Assembly: GCF_049803835.1 (NCBI RefSeq) | Contig: NZ_JBNAGK010000003.1 | Location: 124,001 to 188,000 of the forward strand | Length of the DNA: 64,000 nt | Direction: 5' to 3' | Source of the DNA: Pacificoceanicola sp049803835 | GTDB lineage: Bacteria > Pseudomonadota > Alphaproteobacteria > Rhodobacterales > Rhodobacteraceae | Shown here: one piece after another, positions 1-7,350 of the stretch | Position numbering within the stretch: position 1 is the stretch's first letter | How the letters are laid out: each line of letters begins with the position of its first letter | Translations under genes and position numbers: made by a program | Notes under the pieces: generated by a model | The model's input: the letters and a program-made list of their open reading frames with translations, nothing else | Databases searched by the model: none | Told to the model about the DNA's origin: nothing

Positions 1-1287
1 CTGATGCTCACCGCGACCTTGCTGCTGTTCCTCGCCGGGGTTGCCGCCTGGGCGTCGGTCTTCATGCAGGACGGCCTCGCCAGCCTGTTTCGCTCGGAGC
101 CGCCCGCCGAAGCCATCGCCAGCCTGCCCGAGGTCAGTGCCCCGATCCGCAGCCCCGATGCGCAGACCGAGACGGCGCTGAGCCCCGCGCCCGCCGACAC
201 CACCGTCGCGGAGGAGGAGGACGAGGACGTTCAGCTTGCCGCGCTGGAAACCGCCGACGACGTGACGCAGCAACCGCGCCCGCCGCTGGCGCAGCCGGTC
301 GAGCCGCAGCTGCTGAGCCCGGAAGAGGCCGCCGCGACCTATGCGGCGACCGGCTTCTGGCTGCGCGCGCCGACACCGCCGATGACCCCGCCGGAGGACA
401 GTGTGGCGGACGTCTATGCCGCCTCCATCGACCCGGCGGTGATGTCGTCCGACGCCGTCGCCCTGCCGGAGGCCCAGGACATCGGGCCGGAATACGCGAT
501 GCTGGACCCGGGTCTGCCGCCGCCCGCGGGCATGACCTTCGACTTCGACCAGCGTGACCTGATCCGCGCGACGCCCGAGGGGGCGCTGACGCCGGATGGC
601 CTGCGCATCTTCACCGGGCGTCCGCCGGTGATCCCGCCGCTGCGCGGTCAGACCCGGGTGCCCGAGGCCGCCGCGCCAGAGGCGCAGGTGGACAACCCGC
701 TGAGCCGCACGCGTCCGGAAGCCCGCCCCGACGACATCGTCGAGCAGCAGGAACGCGCCACGCAGACCGGCCTCTCCAACGCCGAGCTCGCCGCGATGCG
801 TCCGGTCATGCGGCCGCGCACCGAGCAGGAGGAGGCTGTCGCGGAGGAGCCGGACAGCCCGGCCACCGACCAGGCCGTGACCGCCTCGCTGGTGCCGGTG
901 ACCCGGCCGCGCAACATGGAAGCCATCGTCGAACGCGCCCGGCAGGCCGCCCCGCCGGAGGTGATCCAGGAGGAGGACGCGCCGGTGCGGACCGCCTCCG
1001 CCACCGCCATCGCGCCGCGCACGGTGCAGCCGAGCGGGCCGACCGGAGGCAGCGTGGCGCGGAATGCGACAGTTTCCAACGCGATCAACCTGAGCAAGGT
1101 CAGCCTGATCGGCATTTACGGCACGCCCTCCAACCGCCGCGCCCTGATCCGCCTGCCAAGTGGCAGCTACAAGAAGGTGAAGGTCGGTGACAGCATCGAC
1201 GGGGGCCGCGTTGCGGCCATCGGCGAGAGCGAGCTGCGGTATACGAAGAGCGGCCGCAATGTGCTGCTGAAGATGCCGCGCGGCTGA
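1..1287 (+). CDS. Membrane-anchored Pro/Ala/Glu-rich protein with PilP/GspC-like C-terminal domain (5' end beyond window)
   Basis: The frame is already open at base 1, and the first methionine at 4 starts directly in a hydrophobic segment of about 20 residues. The true start is therefore probably upstream and this is the C-terminal part. After the membrane segment come about 330 low-complexity residues rich in Pro, Ala and Glu, typical of a periplasm-spanning linker. The last 65 residues form a compact domain (VSLIGIYGTPSNRRALIRLP, then KVKVGDSIDGGRVAAIGE) that resembles the small beta domains of PilP and GspC, which link inner-membrane platforms to secretins. No pilus or secretion gene lies beside it in the window. 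The domain assignment is by pattern only. The role is inference. Confidence 0.7.
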   Translation: MMLTATLLLFLAGVAAWASVFMQDGLASLFRSEPPAEAIASLPEVSAPIRSPDAQTETALSPAPADTTVAEEEDEDVQLAALETADDVTQQPRPPLAQPVEPQLLSPEEAAATYAATGFWLRAPTPPMTPPEDSVADVYAASIDPAVMSSDAVALPEAQDIGPEYAMLDPGLPPPAGMTFDFDQRDLIRATPEGALTPDGLRIFTGRPPVIPPLRGQTRVPEAAAPEAQVDNPLSRTRPEARPDDIVEQQERATQTGLSNAELAAMRPVMRPRTEQEEAVAEEPDSPATDQAVTASLVPVTRPRNMEAIVERARQAAPPEVIQEEDAPVRTASATAIAPRTVQPSGPTGGSVARNATVSNAINLSKVSLIGIYGTPSNRRALIRLPSGSYKKVKVGDSIDGGRVAAIGESELRYTKSGRNVLLKMPRG

Positions 1288-1350
1288 CGACGGGTCCTGC
1301 GTCTCTGACAATCGCGCCGCCGGGGGCGTTCAAGGCCCCCGAACGTGCTT

Positions 1351-1980
1351 CTACACCCGATCCAGCTGCGCCTGCACCGCCTCGAAATACGCGCCGAGGT
1401 GCTCGCCGTCGACCAGGGCGTGGTGCACCTGGATCGCCATGGCCATGCGCCAGCCGTTCCCTTCCGGCACGATCTTGCCCCAGCTGACCCGGGGGATGCA
1501 GTCTTCGGCATGGGGCAGGGCGTTGTCGAGAGCGGTGAAATCCAGCCACGGCAGGCAGGAGACGAAGGCCACCGCGTCGTCGTTGTCGCCGAGCACCGGG
1601 TTCAGCCCGTCGGCCACGCGGGCCTCGGCCATGCGGCGCTGCGCCTCCGCATCGAAGGTCGGGAAATCCGGATCATACGGCACGTACCCGTAATTGAACC
1701 CGCCCCCCGCCCGCGGCACCGGCATCGACAGGAACAACCGGTCATGGCGGACCACCGTATCGCCGCGAAACCGCATGCACAGCTCCGGCACCGCGTGCAG
1801 CCCTGCGCCGATGGCAAAGAGGCAGGCGCGGTAGGGCGACAGCCCCTCCGCCTTGCGGGGCATCACCCGAGACAGATCGAGCCGCACGGTCACCGCGTAA
1901 TGCGGCCGCTCGAAGCTGCGGAAGAAGCGGAACTGCGCGGTGCGCGGCCAGGAGGTGAGATCGACGGGATGTTCTGTCAT
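1351..1980 (-). CDS. Chloramphenicol acetyltransferase-family protein
   Basis: The 209-residue protein has the length and layout of type A chloramphenicol acetyltransferases (about 215 residues): an N-terminal TWPR segment with Phe/Arg-rich strands, and near the C-terminus the active-site motif HHALVDG (HHxxxDG), whose second His is the catalytic base. The family transfers acetyl from acetyl-CoA to hydroxyl groups and acts as a cytosolic trimer. Chromosomal members in alphaproteobacteria often have unknown natural substrates, so resistance cannot be assumed. It stands alone, convergent with the upstream plus-strand gene, and its start lies about 220 bases from the divergent hydrolase at 2205. 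The family call is firm; the substrate is unknown. Confidence 0.85.
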   Translation of the reverse strand: MTEHPVDLTSWPRTAQFRFFRSFERPHYAVTVRLDLSRVMPRKAEGLSPYRACLFAIGAGLHAVPELCMRFRGDTVVRHDRLFLSMPVPRAGGGFNYGYVPYDPDFPTFDAEAQRRMAEARVADGLNPVLGDNDDAVAFVSCLPWLDFTALDNALPHAEDCIPRVSWGKIVPEGNGWRMAMAIQVHHALVDGEHLGAYFEAVQAQLDRV

Positions 1981-2204
1981 GACGCGGACCCTACAGCGTT
2001 TCAGGTTGAACCAGAAACGCTGTATCGCCGATTTCGCGCATGGGAAACCGGGCGCGTGTCTGCCTGCTTTCGCGGCACCGCCTGCGACCTGTGCATTTGT
2101 GCAGGGTGCTTCACCTTTCTTAAGGGAGCGCTATGGTTTAATCCTGAGAATACGCGGATCCGGAGCCAGCCTCCGGGGATGCGACGGACGAACGGAGCAC
2201 AGGC

Positions 2205-2981
2205 ATGGCACGGCCCATCGTAGGCATCATCGGCAACTCCTTCCTGATCAACGATCAGTACCCGGCCCACGCGGGCGGGACGATGAATTCGGAGGCGGTC
2301 TCGCATGTGTCCGGCTGCCTGCCGTTGCTGATCCCGGCCGATCCCCGCTTCCTGTCGGTGGAGGAACTGCTCGAAACCTGTGACGGCTTCCTGCTCACGG
2401 GCGGGCGGCCCAATGTGCACCCGGAGGAATATGGCGAGGCCTGGACGGAAGCGCACGGCGCCTATGACCGCGCCCGCGACGCCATCACCCTGCCACTGGT
2501 GCGCGCCTGCGTCGAGCGGGGGCAGCCCTTCCTCGGCATCTGCCGGGGCTTTCAGGAGGTCAATGTCGCCATGGGCGGCACGCTCTATCCGGAGATCCGC
2601 GACCTGCCGGGCCGGATGAATCACCGCATGCCCCCGGACGGTACGCTCGAGGAGAAATTCGAGCTGCGCCACAAGGTGAGCCTGTGCGAGGGCGGCGTGT
2701 TCAGCAGCCTGTTCGGCTCGACCGAGGTGATGACCAACACGCTGCACGGGCAGGGGATCAAGTGCCCCGGCAAGCGTATCGTGATCGAGGGGCAGGCGCC
2801 GGACGGCACGCCGGAGGCGATTGTCGTCGACGGGGCGAAGGGCTTTACCCTGTCGGTGCAATGGCACCCGGAATGGAACGCGGCCAACGATCCGGTCTCG
2901 CGCCCGCTGTTCGAGGCGTTCGGCGATGCGGTGCGGGCCTGGGCCGCGGGCAAGTCCGGGGCGCTGCGCAAGAGCGCCTGA
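2205..2981 (+). CDS. Gamma-glutamyl-gamma-aminobutyrate hydrolase family protein (peptidase C26, PuuD-like)
   Basis: A class I glutamine-amidotransferase-like hydrolase of 258 residues. The nucleophile elbow is FLGICRGFQ with the catalytic Cys near residue 110, and the catalytic His with its following Glu lies in VQWHPEWN near residue 225. PuuD cleaves gamma-glutamyl-GABA in putrescine degradation; homologues act on other gamma-glutamyl amides. Free-standing enzymes of this type lack a synthase partner, as here. The ATG at 2205 is preceded by GGAG at a suitable distance. No other puu gene is adjacent, although a partial FAD oxidoreductase of the PuuB type lies at the far right edge of the window. 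The precise substrate is inference. Confidence 0.88.
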   Translation: MARPIVGIIGNSFLINDQYPAHAGGTMNSEAVSHVSGCLPLLIPADPRFLSVEELLETCDGFLLTGGRPNVHPEEYGEAWTEAHGAYDRARDAITLPLVRACVERGQPFLGICRGFQEVNVAMGGTLYPEIRDLPGRMNHRMPPDGTLEEKFELRHKVSLCEGGVFSSLFGSTEVMTNTLHGQGIKCPGKRIVIEGQAPDGTPEAIVVDGAKGFTLSVQWHPEWNAANDPVSRPLFEAFGDAVRAWAAGKSGALRKSA

Positions 2982-2986
2982 CGCCG

Positions 2987-3298
2987 TCAGGAACAGCTGT
3001 CCGTGGCCTGTACCCGCGCAAGTTCCCACTGGTCCGCATAGGCCCAGCCACGGACCCGGTCGCGGCTTTCCATGAGCACCTGCGACGCCTTCTGCGCGAA
3101 GCAGGAACAGTCCACGCCAGGCAACGTCTGTTGGCACATGGCGTACCCGCCGTCCTTCGCCTCCTCCGAGATACTGCTGCTCTGGCGCACATCGGCGGGT
3201 GCCTCCCAGGAGGTCAACGGCTTGAACTGCGCCACGCCCGCCACGAAGACGCCGCCGCCGAAGAAGATGGCAAGGGCAATGCTGGTCTCGGTCGTCAT
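2987..3298 (-). CDS. Small cysteine-containing membrane-anchored or secreted hypothetical protein
   Basis: A 103-residue protein that I do not recognise. I chose the ATG at 3298 because AGAGG precedes it at good spacing and the N-terminus it gives is a hydrophobic signal or anchor (TSIALAIFFGGGVFVAG). An upstream in-frame start at 3391 would place a Pro/Arg-rich stretch before that anchor and is less likely. The mature part has four cysteines (MCQQ, VDCSC and a near-terminal SCS), compatible with disulfides in the periplasm. It converges tightly on the hydrolase gene that ends at 2981. No function is assigned. Confidence 0.6.
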   Translation of the reverse strand: MTTETSIALAIFFGGGVFVAGVAQFKPLTSWEAPADVRQSSSISEEAKDGGYAMCQQTLPGVDCSCFAQKASQVLMESRDRVRGWAYADQWELARVQATDSCS

Positions 3299-3619
3299 GG
3301 TGGCCTCTGGGGTTTCGGTGCCGCGCAAGGCGCGGTCCGTGACGGGAGCCGGGACGATCGCGCCGCCCGGCAGGGCCCGCAACCCGGGCACCGGCCATCA
3401 GTCTAGAGGGAGAGCGCGGCATCGCCTAACGAACAATGCCGACAGAGTGAATCAAATGCAAAGGCTCTGCCACGGGGGCGCCGTCTTGCGAGCGGCGCAA
3501 GGTGAGGTCTTTCCCGAAACGGACAAGGCACCGGACAACGGCTCGTCCGGGAAAAAGCCAACATTAGCGGGCCGCGGCGGGCGGCCCGTCCTGTCATCGC
3601 GTCACGGGTGATCCGTCTG
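3299..3619. other. Intergenic region with one GC hairpin
   Basis: No credible gene is seen in these 321 bases. A hairpin at 3569-3587 (seven G/C pairs, five-base loop) lies downstream of the minus-strand cold-shock gene and could mark its mRNA 3' end. The nearest T-run on that strand (3552-3557) is about 12 bases further on, so it is not a textbook intrinsic terminator. Confidence 0.4.
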
Positions 3620-3826
3620 TCAGAGAGCCTGGAGATCGGCTGCCATTTCGCGGCCATCCCGGCCTTCACGCAGCTCGTACTTCACCTTCTGATTGTCGGC
3701 GAGTCCGGTCAAACCCGACCGTTCGACCGCCGAAATATGAACAAAAACGTCCTTGCCACCCTCGTCGGGCGCAATGAACCCATAGCCTTTGGTGGTGTTG
3801 AACCATTTCACGGTGCCGCTCGGCAT
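3620..3826 (-). CDS. Cold-shock protein, CspA family
   Basis: A single S1-like cold-shock domain of 68 residues. RNP1 is visible as GTVKWFNTTKGYGFI with the KGYGFI core, and RNP2 as VFVHISA. Such proteins bind single-stranded RNA and DNA and act as RNA chaperones during cold or stationary phase. The ATG at 3826 begins MPSGTVKWFN, as in the family, and has a GGAG Shine-Dalgarno sequence. A longer start nine residues upstream is disfavoured. It is monocistronic and divergent from the ArsC-like gene at 4049, with about 220 bases between them that could hold a cold-inducible leader. Confidence 0.95.
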   Translation of the reverse strand: MPSGTVKWFNTTKGYGFIAPDEGGKDVFVHISAVERSGLTGLADNQKVKYELREGRDGREMAADLQAL

Positions 3827-4048
3827 AGTCTCCGTGCTCCTTTCCCAGTCCAATTGATTGGCCCCGCGCCGCGCGGGGCGCCCCCGTCACATTCGCCTTT
3901 CAGGATCGCAACCGGCTGCACCGGGTCCGGGACTGATCGTCGAAGGTCACTGTCCTAGGATTGCGGCGCTTCTGTAAAAATCAAGCAAAACGTCCTCGTA
4001 TTTCACCACGGGCCTCCTTATGTGAACGCAAATGACGAAGGAATTGGC

Positions 4049-4366
4049 ATGATCCTGTACGGACTGAAGACCTGCGACACTTGCCGCAAAGCGCGTAAAG
4101 CCCTGAACGGCGTGCAATTTATGGATGTGCGAGAGGATGGAGTTCCGTCGGAGGTGCTGCGCGTGGCTCTGGACCGCTTCGGCGATAAATTGCTGAACAC
4201 CCGGTCGACCACATGGCGTGACCTGCCCGAAGCGGAGCGGGGCCGCGCGCCGCTCGACCTTCTGGCCATCCATCCGACGCTGATGAAACGCCCTTTGATC
4301 GTCTCCGGGGAGACGATGATTCTCGGCTGGGACAAGGCGGCGCAGCAGGCGGCGGAGGCCCTCTGA
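4049..4366 (+). CDS. ArsC/Spx-type thioredoxin-fold protein
   Basis: A 105-residue protein of the ArsC/Spx superfamily. It begins MILYGLKTCDTCRKARKAL, carrying the family's CxxC-type redox site near residue 9. The C-terminal half has the NTRSTTWR segment and the LIVSGETMILGW strand typical of YffB/ArsC-like proteins. These proteins reduce substrates with glutathione or bind RNA polymerase (Spx); which applies here cannot be told. The ATG at 4049 has GAAGGA upstream, better than the GTG nine codons earlier. Its stop overlaps the start of the next gene (TGATG), indicating coupled translation with the small membrane protein. Confidence 0.85.
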   Translation: MILYGLKTCDTCRKARKALNGVQFMDVREDGVPSEVLRVALDRFGDKLLNTRSTTWRDLPEAERGRAPLDLLAIHPTLMKRPLIVSGETMILGWDKAAQQAAEAL

Positions 4367-4740
4367 TGCGCAACGCGGCTCTCACCCTCGGCATCATCGC
4401 GGGCGTCTTCGGAATGCTCGTGGGCTTTATCGGCTTCGGCTACACCGAGCTTGCCCGGCACTTTGCGGAGGTCGAGGAGGTCTTCGGCATGTTCGACGAT
4501 CCCCAGATGGTGCGCGTCGTCTCGATCCTGTCGCCGATGCTCGCCATCGCGGGCGGGGCGATGGCGAAGGCACGGGCGCTTTGGGGCGGTGTCCTGCTGC
4601 TCGTCTCGGCGCTTGGCATGTATGTCGCCTTCGGCTTCAACGTCTTCACCATGTTCCCAATCTGCTTTGCGGGCCTGGGCGGGGTCCTTGCGCTCGCCGC
4701 CGGCCAGCCGGACGAGCCGAAGGCGCATTTCGGCAAGTGA
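4366..4740 (+). CDS. Four-helix membrane protein of unknown function
   Basis: A 124-residue protein with about four hydrophobic helices: LTLGIIAGVFGMLVGFIG near the N-terminus, a central LSPMLAIAGGAMA, then two close C-terminal helices. An acidic loop (EVEEVFGMFDD) lies between helices one and two. Topology resembles DUF4064-type small membrane proteins, but I cannot assign a family. Its start codon overlaps the stop of the ArsC-like gene, so the two are co-translated. It converges on the DoxX gene with a single base between the stops. Confidence 0.65.
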   Translation: MRNAALTLGIIAGVFGMLVGFIGFGYTELARHFAEVEEVFGMFDDPQMVRVVSILSPMLAIAGGAMAKARALWGGVLLLVSALGMYVAFGFNVFTMFPICFAGLGGVLALAAGQPDEPKAHFGK

Positions 4741-4741
4741 C

Positions 4742-5329
4742 TCAGGCGGGCGCCATCGCCGGGGAAAGGCGGCTGCGGAGCACCCGGTCCACCGACAGCG
4801 CACCGGCCCCCTTGATCACCAGTGTGACCAGCAGCAGCATCCAGAACGCCCGCTGATCGAGGATCAGGGCGTCCGGAACGCGGTCGAACCACGCGCCGAG
4901 TGTTTCCGCATGAGCAAGGCCGCCGTGGCCGTAGAGGTCGGTCAGGCTCTGCAGCGTGACGAAGCCGATCATGCCAAGCGCGGCGAGGCGGGTGAACAGA
5001 CCGATCACAAGCATCAGCGGCAGGACGAACTCCGCCCAGGTTCCGGCGGTGACCACGGCCCAATGGAAAATCCCGAGATTGTCGGTGTTGTAACCGGCCG
5101 CCTCGAAGACCTTCGGGAAGATCTGCGCGTAGGCCCCGGTACTCGGGCTGAGGAAACCGAACAGGCCGTCGCCCAGCTTGGTCAGCCCGGAGGCCCAGAA
5201 ATATCCGAGTAGCACCCCGGCAAAGACCAGCCGCGCCAGCAGCGGCAGCAACCCGTCGCCGAGCCGTTCCACCGCGCCGAAGACCGTGTTGTGCAACGTC
5301 ACGACCCTGTCCATCGTCCCGTTCCTCAT
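4742..5329 (-). CDS. DoxX family membrane protein, last gene of the bufferin-type operon
   Basis: A 195-residue integral membrane protein with about four helices and DoxX features: an N-terminal LLARLVFAGVLLGYFWASGLTK region, a central LMLVIGLFTRLAALGMIGF, and a terminal basic SRLSP tail. DoxX proteins often accompany DUF692/DUF2063 genes and were named GigT in the gold-induced gig operon. A membrane oxidoreductase or transport role is proposed for them, not proven. The ATG at 5329 overlaps the bufC stop (ATGA), so translation is coupled. A second ATG at 5314 is an alternative. It is the promoter-distal gene after bufA, bufB and bufC. Confidence 0.88.
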   Translation of the reverse strand: MRNGTMDRVVTLHNTVFGAVERLGDGLLPLLARLVFAGVLLGYFWASGLTKLGDGLFGFLSPSTGAYAQIFPKVFEAAGYNTDNLGIFHWAVVTAGTWAEFVLPLMLVIGLFTRLAALGMIGFVTLQSLTDLYGHGGLAHAETLGAWFDRVPDALILDQRAFWMLLLVTLVIKGAGALSVDRVLRSRLSPAMAPA

Positions 5330-6060
5330 TCCGTTTCCAGATTTGTCAGGGCGCCGCCCTGCAGCAGCAGGCCCATCATCGCACCAAGGTCGAACGCCTC
5401 GTCCGTGGCCTCCAGCGCCGTGCCGAACGTCTTGCCCTGCATCAGCAGATCGGCAAACACCGCGCCACCAGCAGGCAGCACCTGCGGTTCAGGATCGAAC
5501 GCCGGGCGCAGGATCAGCGCATCTTCCGCCGTGGCCTCCGGCTTTGGCCCGCGCCCGAGCGCGAACCGCCAGACCGAGACCACGGGCCAGGGCGAGCGGA
5601 GCAACCGCACCGCGGGCGCAAACCGGACTTTCGCGCCCGTCAACGCCGCCTCGGACAACCCTTGCAGCGTGCCGGGGTCCAGGGCCGCGCGGTCTGCGGC
5701 GTGGTAGCTCTCGCGGATGGCAAACTCCAGCCGCGCCACATCGGGCAGGTAACCAAGGCTCTTCAGGGCCTCCAGACGGGCCAGGAAGTCGGGAAAATCC
5801 GCGCCATATCGGGCCATCAGGGGCGATCCAGGCGCCGCCGCCCGCACATAGAGGCTTGCCGCCCGGGCGAAGTTCTCCGCCCCGATCAGCGAGCGTACCG
5901 CGGGAAAGCCGACCTCCAGCGCCTCGCGCAGCGACACGGCGACATTGTTGCGATAGACCGCGAACCGCCGCTCCGCGGGCCGTCCCGCGCCGTCGGTCAG
6001 GCCCTCGGGCACCGCCACCTCGGCCCGCCGCAGGGCGTCCAGGAAAGCATCCTGCGACAC
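5326..6060 (-). CDS. bufC: DUF2063 family MNIO partner protein (BufC-like)
   Basis: A protein of about 244 residues with the DUF2063 signature RFAVYRNNVAVSLREALEV followed by FPAVRSLIGAENF, then a LPDVARLEFAIRESYHA helix. DUF2063 proteins pair with DUF692 enzymes and carry the recognition element that brings the precursor peptide to the enzyme. I place the start at GTG 6060 (GAGG just upstream, giving MSQDAFLDALRR). The frame is open to ATG 6147, overlapping the bufB stop, but those 29 codons are made of a dispersed intergenic repeat (6069-6130) and look non-coding. Downstream, its stop overlaps the DoxX start. Family confidence is high; the start is uncertain. Confidence 0.85.
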   Translation of the reverse strand: MSQDAFLDALRRAEVAVPEGLTDGAGRPAERRFAVYRNNVAVSLREALEVGFPAVRSLIGAENFARAASLYVRAAAPGSPLMARYGADFPDFLARLEALKSLGYLPDVARLEFAIRESYHAADRAALDPGTLQGLSEAALTGAKVRFAPAVRLLRSPWPVVSVWRFALGRGPKPEATAEDALILRPAFDPEPQVLPAGGAVFADLLMQGKTFGTALEATDEAFDLGAMMGLLLQGGALTNLETE

Positions 6061-6068
6061 GTCCCTCG

Positions 6069-6130
6069 TTTCTTCTCTTTCCAAATACTCCGGGGTGAGC
6101 CCCGCAGGGGCGAGGGCGGAGCCCTCACAT
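6069..6130 (-). repeat. Dispersed intergenic repeat (CTTCTCTTTCCAAATACTC type) with hairpins, between bufB and bufC
   Basis: An exact copy of the core CTTCTCTTTCCAAATACTC at 6072-6090 is followed by CGGGG and two small GC hairpins (GCCCC/GGGGC and GAGGGC/GCCCTC). Here it sits inside an operon, just before the proposed bufC start, whereas most other copies lie in intergenic regions at gene ends. On the mRNA it may act as a stabilising or attenuating structure. Confidence 0.7.
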
Positions 6131-6143
6131 CCGACCGTGCCGC

Positions 6144-6992
6144 TCATACGCGCACCCGGCTGAGCGCCGCCTCCGCCCGCCGCGCTTCCTCGCGCAGGAC
6201 AGGCCATTCGGGCACGTCATTGTCCCATTCGATCAGCACCGGCAGCGGCCCGGCGCGGTCCAGCACGTCGTCGAGCAGCGCCCAGACCGGGTCCGCGACC
6301 TCGCGCCCGTGGCTGTCGATCAGCAGCGGTGCGCCATGATCGTCGGCGTCCTCGTCATGGCCGCCAAGGTGAATCTCGCCAACACGGCCGAGGTCGAACG
6401 CGTCGATATAGGTCTGTGGCGAGAAGCCGAGGTTTACCGCCGAGACAAAGACGTTGTTGACATCGAGCAGCAGCCCGCAGCCGGTCCGCCGCGCGATTTC
6501 GCGCAGGAAGTCCGGCTCTTCCCAGGTGCTCTCTTCGAATTTCAGGTAGGACGAGGGGTTCTCCAGCAGCATCCGCCGCCCGAGCGCCTCCTGCACGTCG
6601 TCCACATGGTCACAGACCCGCGCCAGCGTGGCATCCGTATAGGGCAGCGGCAGCAGGTCGTTGAAGAAATGGCTGTCGTGGGTGGACCAGGCCAGGTGTT
6701 CCGAGAAACTCGCCGGGTTCAGCCAGCCCATCAGGTGTTTCAGCCGGTTCAGATGCTCCGGATCGAGGCGGCCCTCACCGCCAATCGACAGGCCCACGCC
6801 GTGCACCGAGACCGGGAACCGGTCCGCCAGCGCCTTGAGTTGCGCGATGGGCCGCCCGCCGTCTCCCATGTAGTTCTCCGCGTGGATTTCCAGCCAGCCC
6901 ACCGGGGCGGCCTCTGTCAGGATGTCGCGGTAGTGCTGCGGCTTGTAGCCGACACCGGGCAGGGGCGGCAGGGCTGCGTCGAAGTCGTACAT
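6144..6992 (-). CDS. bufB: DUF692 multinuclear iron-dependent oxidase (MNIO, BufB/MbnB-like)
   Basis: A 282-residue TIM-barrel protein with clear DUF692 marks: PGVGYKPQHY at the N-terminus, WLEIHAENYMG, VSVHGVGLSIGG, FSEHLAWS, LLLDVNNVFVSA and EIHLGGHDED. The His, Asp and Glu residues in these motifs match the metal ligands of MbnB and related enzymes, which use two or three irons and O2 to convert cysteines in precursor peptides to modified heterocycles. The ATG at 6992 has GGAG at six-base spacing; METAM at 7004 is an alternative. It follows bufA by about 60 bases that contain a strong hairpin. Substrate: the BufA-type peptide at 7054-7350 (inference from context). Confidence 0.93.
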   Translation of the reverse strand: MYDFDAALPPLPGVGYKPQHYRDILTEAAPVGWLEIHAENYMGDGGRPIAQLKALADRFPVSVHGVGLSIGGEGRLDPEHLNRLKHLMGWLNPASFSEHLAWSTHDSHFFNDLLPLPYTDATLARVCDHVDDVQEALGRRMLLENPSSYLKFEESTWEEPDFLREIARRTGCGLLLDVNNVFVSAVNLGFSPQTYIDAFDLGRVGEIHLGGHDEDADDHGAPLLIDSHGREVADPVWALLDDVLDRAGPLPVLIEWDNDVPEWPVLREEARRAEAALSRVRV

Positions 6993-7016
6993 CGCGGTCT
7001 CCATCTTGCGCGGCAG

Positions 7017-7044
7017 TCCGTAGGGCGGGGCTAAGCCCCGCCCC
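7017..7044 (-). repeat. Perfect GC hairpin between bufA and bufB
   Basis: GGGCGGGGC at 7023-7031 pairs with GCCCCGCCC at 7035-7043 around a TAA loop. There is no T-run after it on the minus strand, so it is not a full terminator; a processing or 3'-stabilising element behind the precursor gene is likely. A near-identical hairpin, with the same CCCTACGG flank, lies at 11870-11892. Confidence 0.65.
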
Positions 7045-7053
7045 TTGGGGGGA

Positions 7054-7350
7054 TTACATCGGGATGTCGCGCTCGAGCGCTTCGAGGCTGCCCATGCGCA
7101 TCGTTCCGTCGGCCATCGCCGGCAGTTCGATCGTGGTGCAGGTGCCCGCGTCGACCAGGCTCCAGGCGTTGCCCTGGTAGTCGACCTTGGAGGTGCCGGC
7201 GCAGGTGGTGCCGGGGCCTGCGGCGCAGTCGTTCTGGCCCGCCATGGCGACGCCGAAGCACTTTTCCTTGTCCTCTGCGTGCACCACGGTGGCGGCGAAG
7301 GAGGCGGCAACAGCACCCACGAGGGCAGCGGTCTTGAGGGTCTTGGACAT
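7054..7350 (-). CDS. bufA: DUF2282 bufferin-type precursor peptide (BufA-like)
   Basis: A 98-residue secreted precursor. The signal peptide MSKTLKTAALVGAVAASFAA ends near VVHA, leaving a mature part of about 73 residues. Four cysteines occur in EKCFGVAMAGQNDC, TTCAGTSK and AGTC, the conserved DUF2282 pattern. In the bufferin family, DUF692 enzymes convert such cysteines to copper-binding 5-thiooxazoles before export, protecting the cell from excess metal. An AAGGAAA Shine-Dalgarno precedes ATG 7350. It is the first gene of the operon with bufB, bufC and DoxX. Unusually, 27 residues follow the last cysteine, ending ALERDIPM. Family assignment is strong; copper as the metal is inference. Confidence 0.92.
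   Translation of the reverse strand: MSKTLKTAALVGAVAASFAATVVHAEDKEKCFGVAMAGQNDCAAGPGTTCAGTSKVDYQGNAWSLVDAGTCTTIELPAMADGTMRMGSLEALERDIPM

Noticed and set aside
1351..1980. Acquired chloramphenicol resistance gene
   Set aside because: It is a CAT-family member but sits among ordinary genes without mobile element context, and base composition is like its neighbours; resistance is not supported.
5326..6207. BufC start at 6207 or 6147
   Set aside because: The extra codons consist of a dispersed repeat and GC hairpins that recur at other gene ends; GTG 6060 has a GAGG site.
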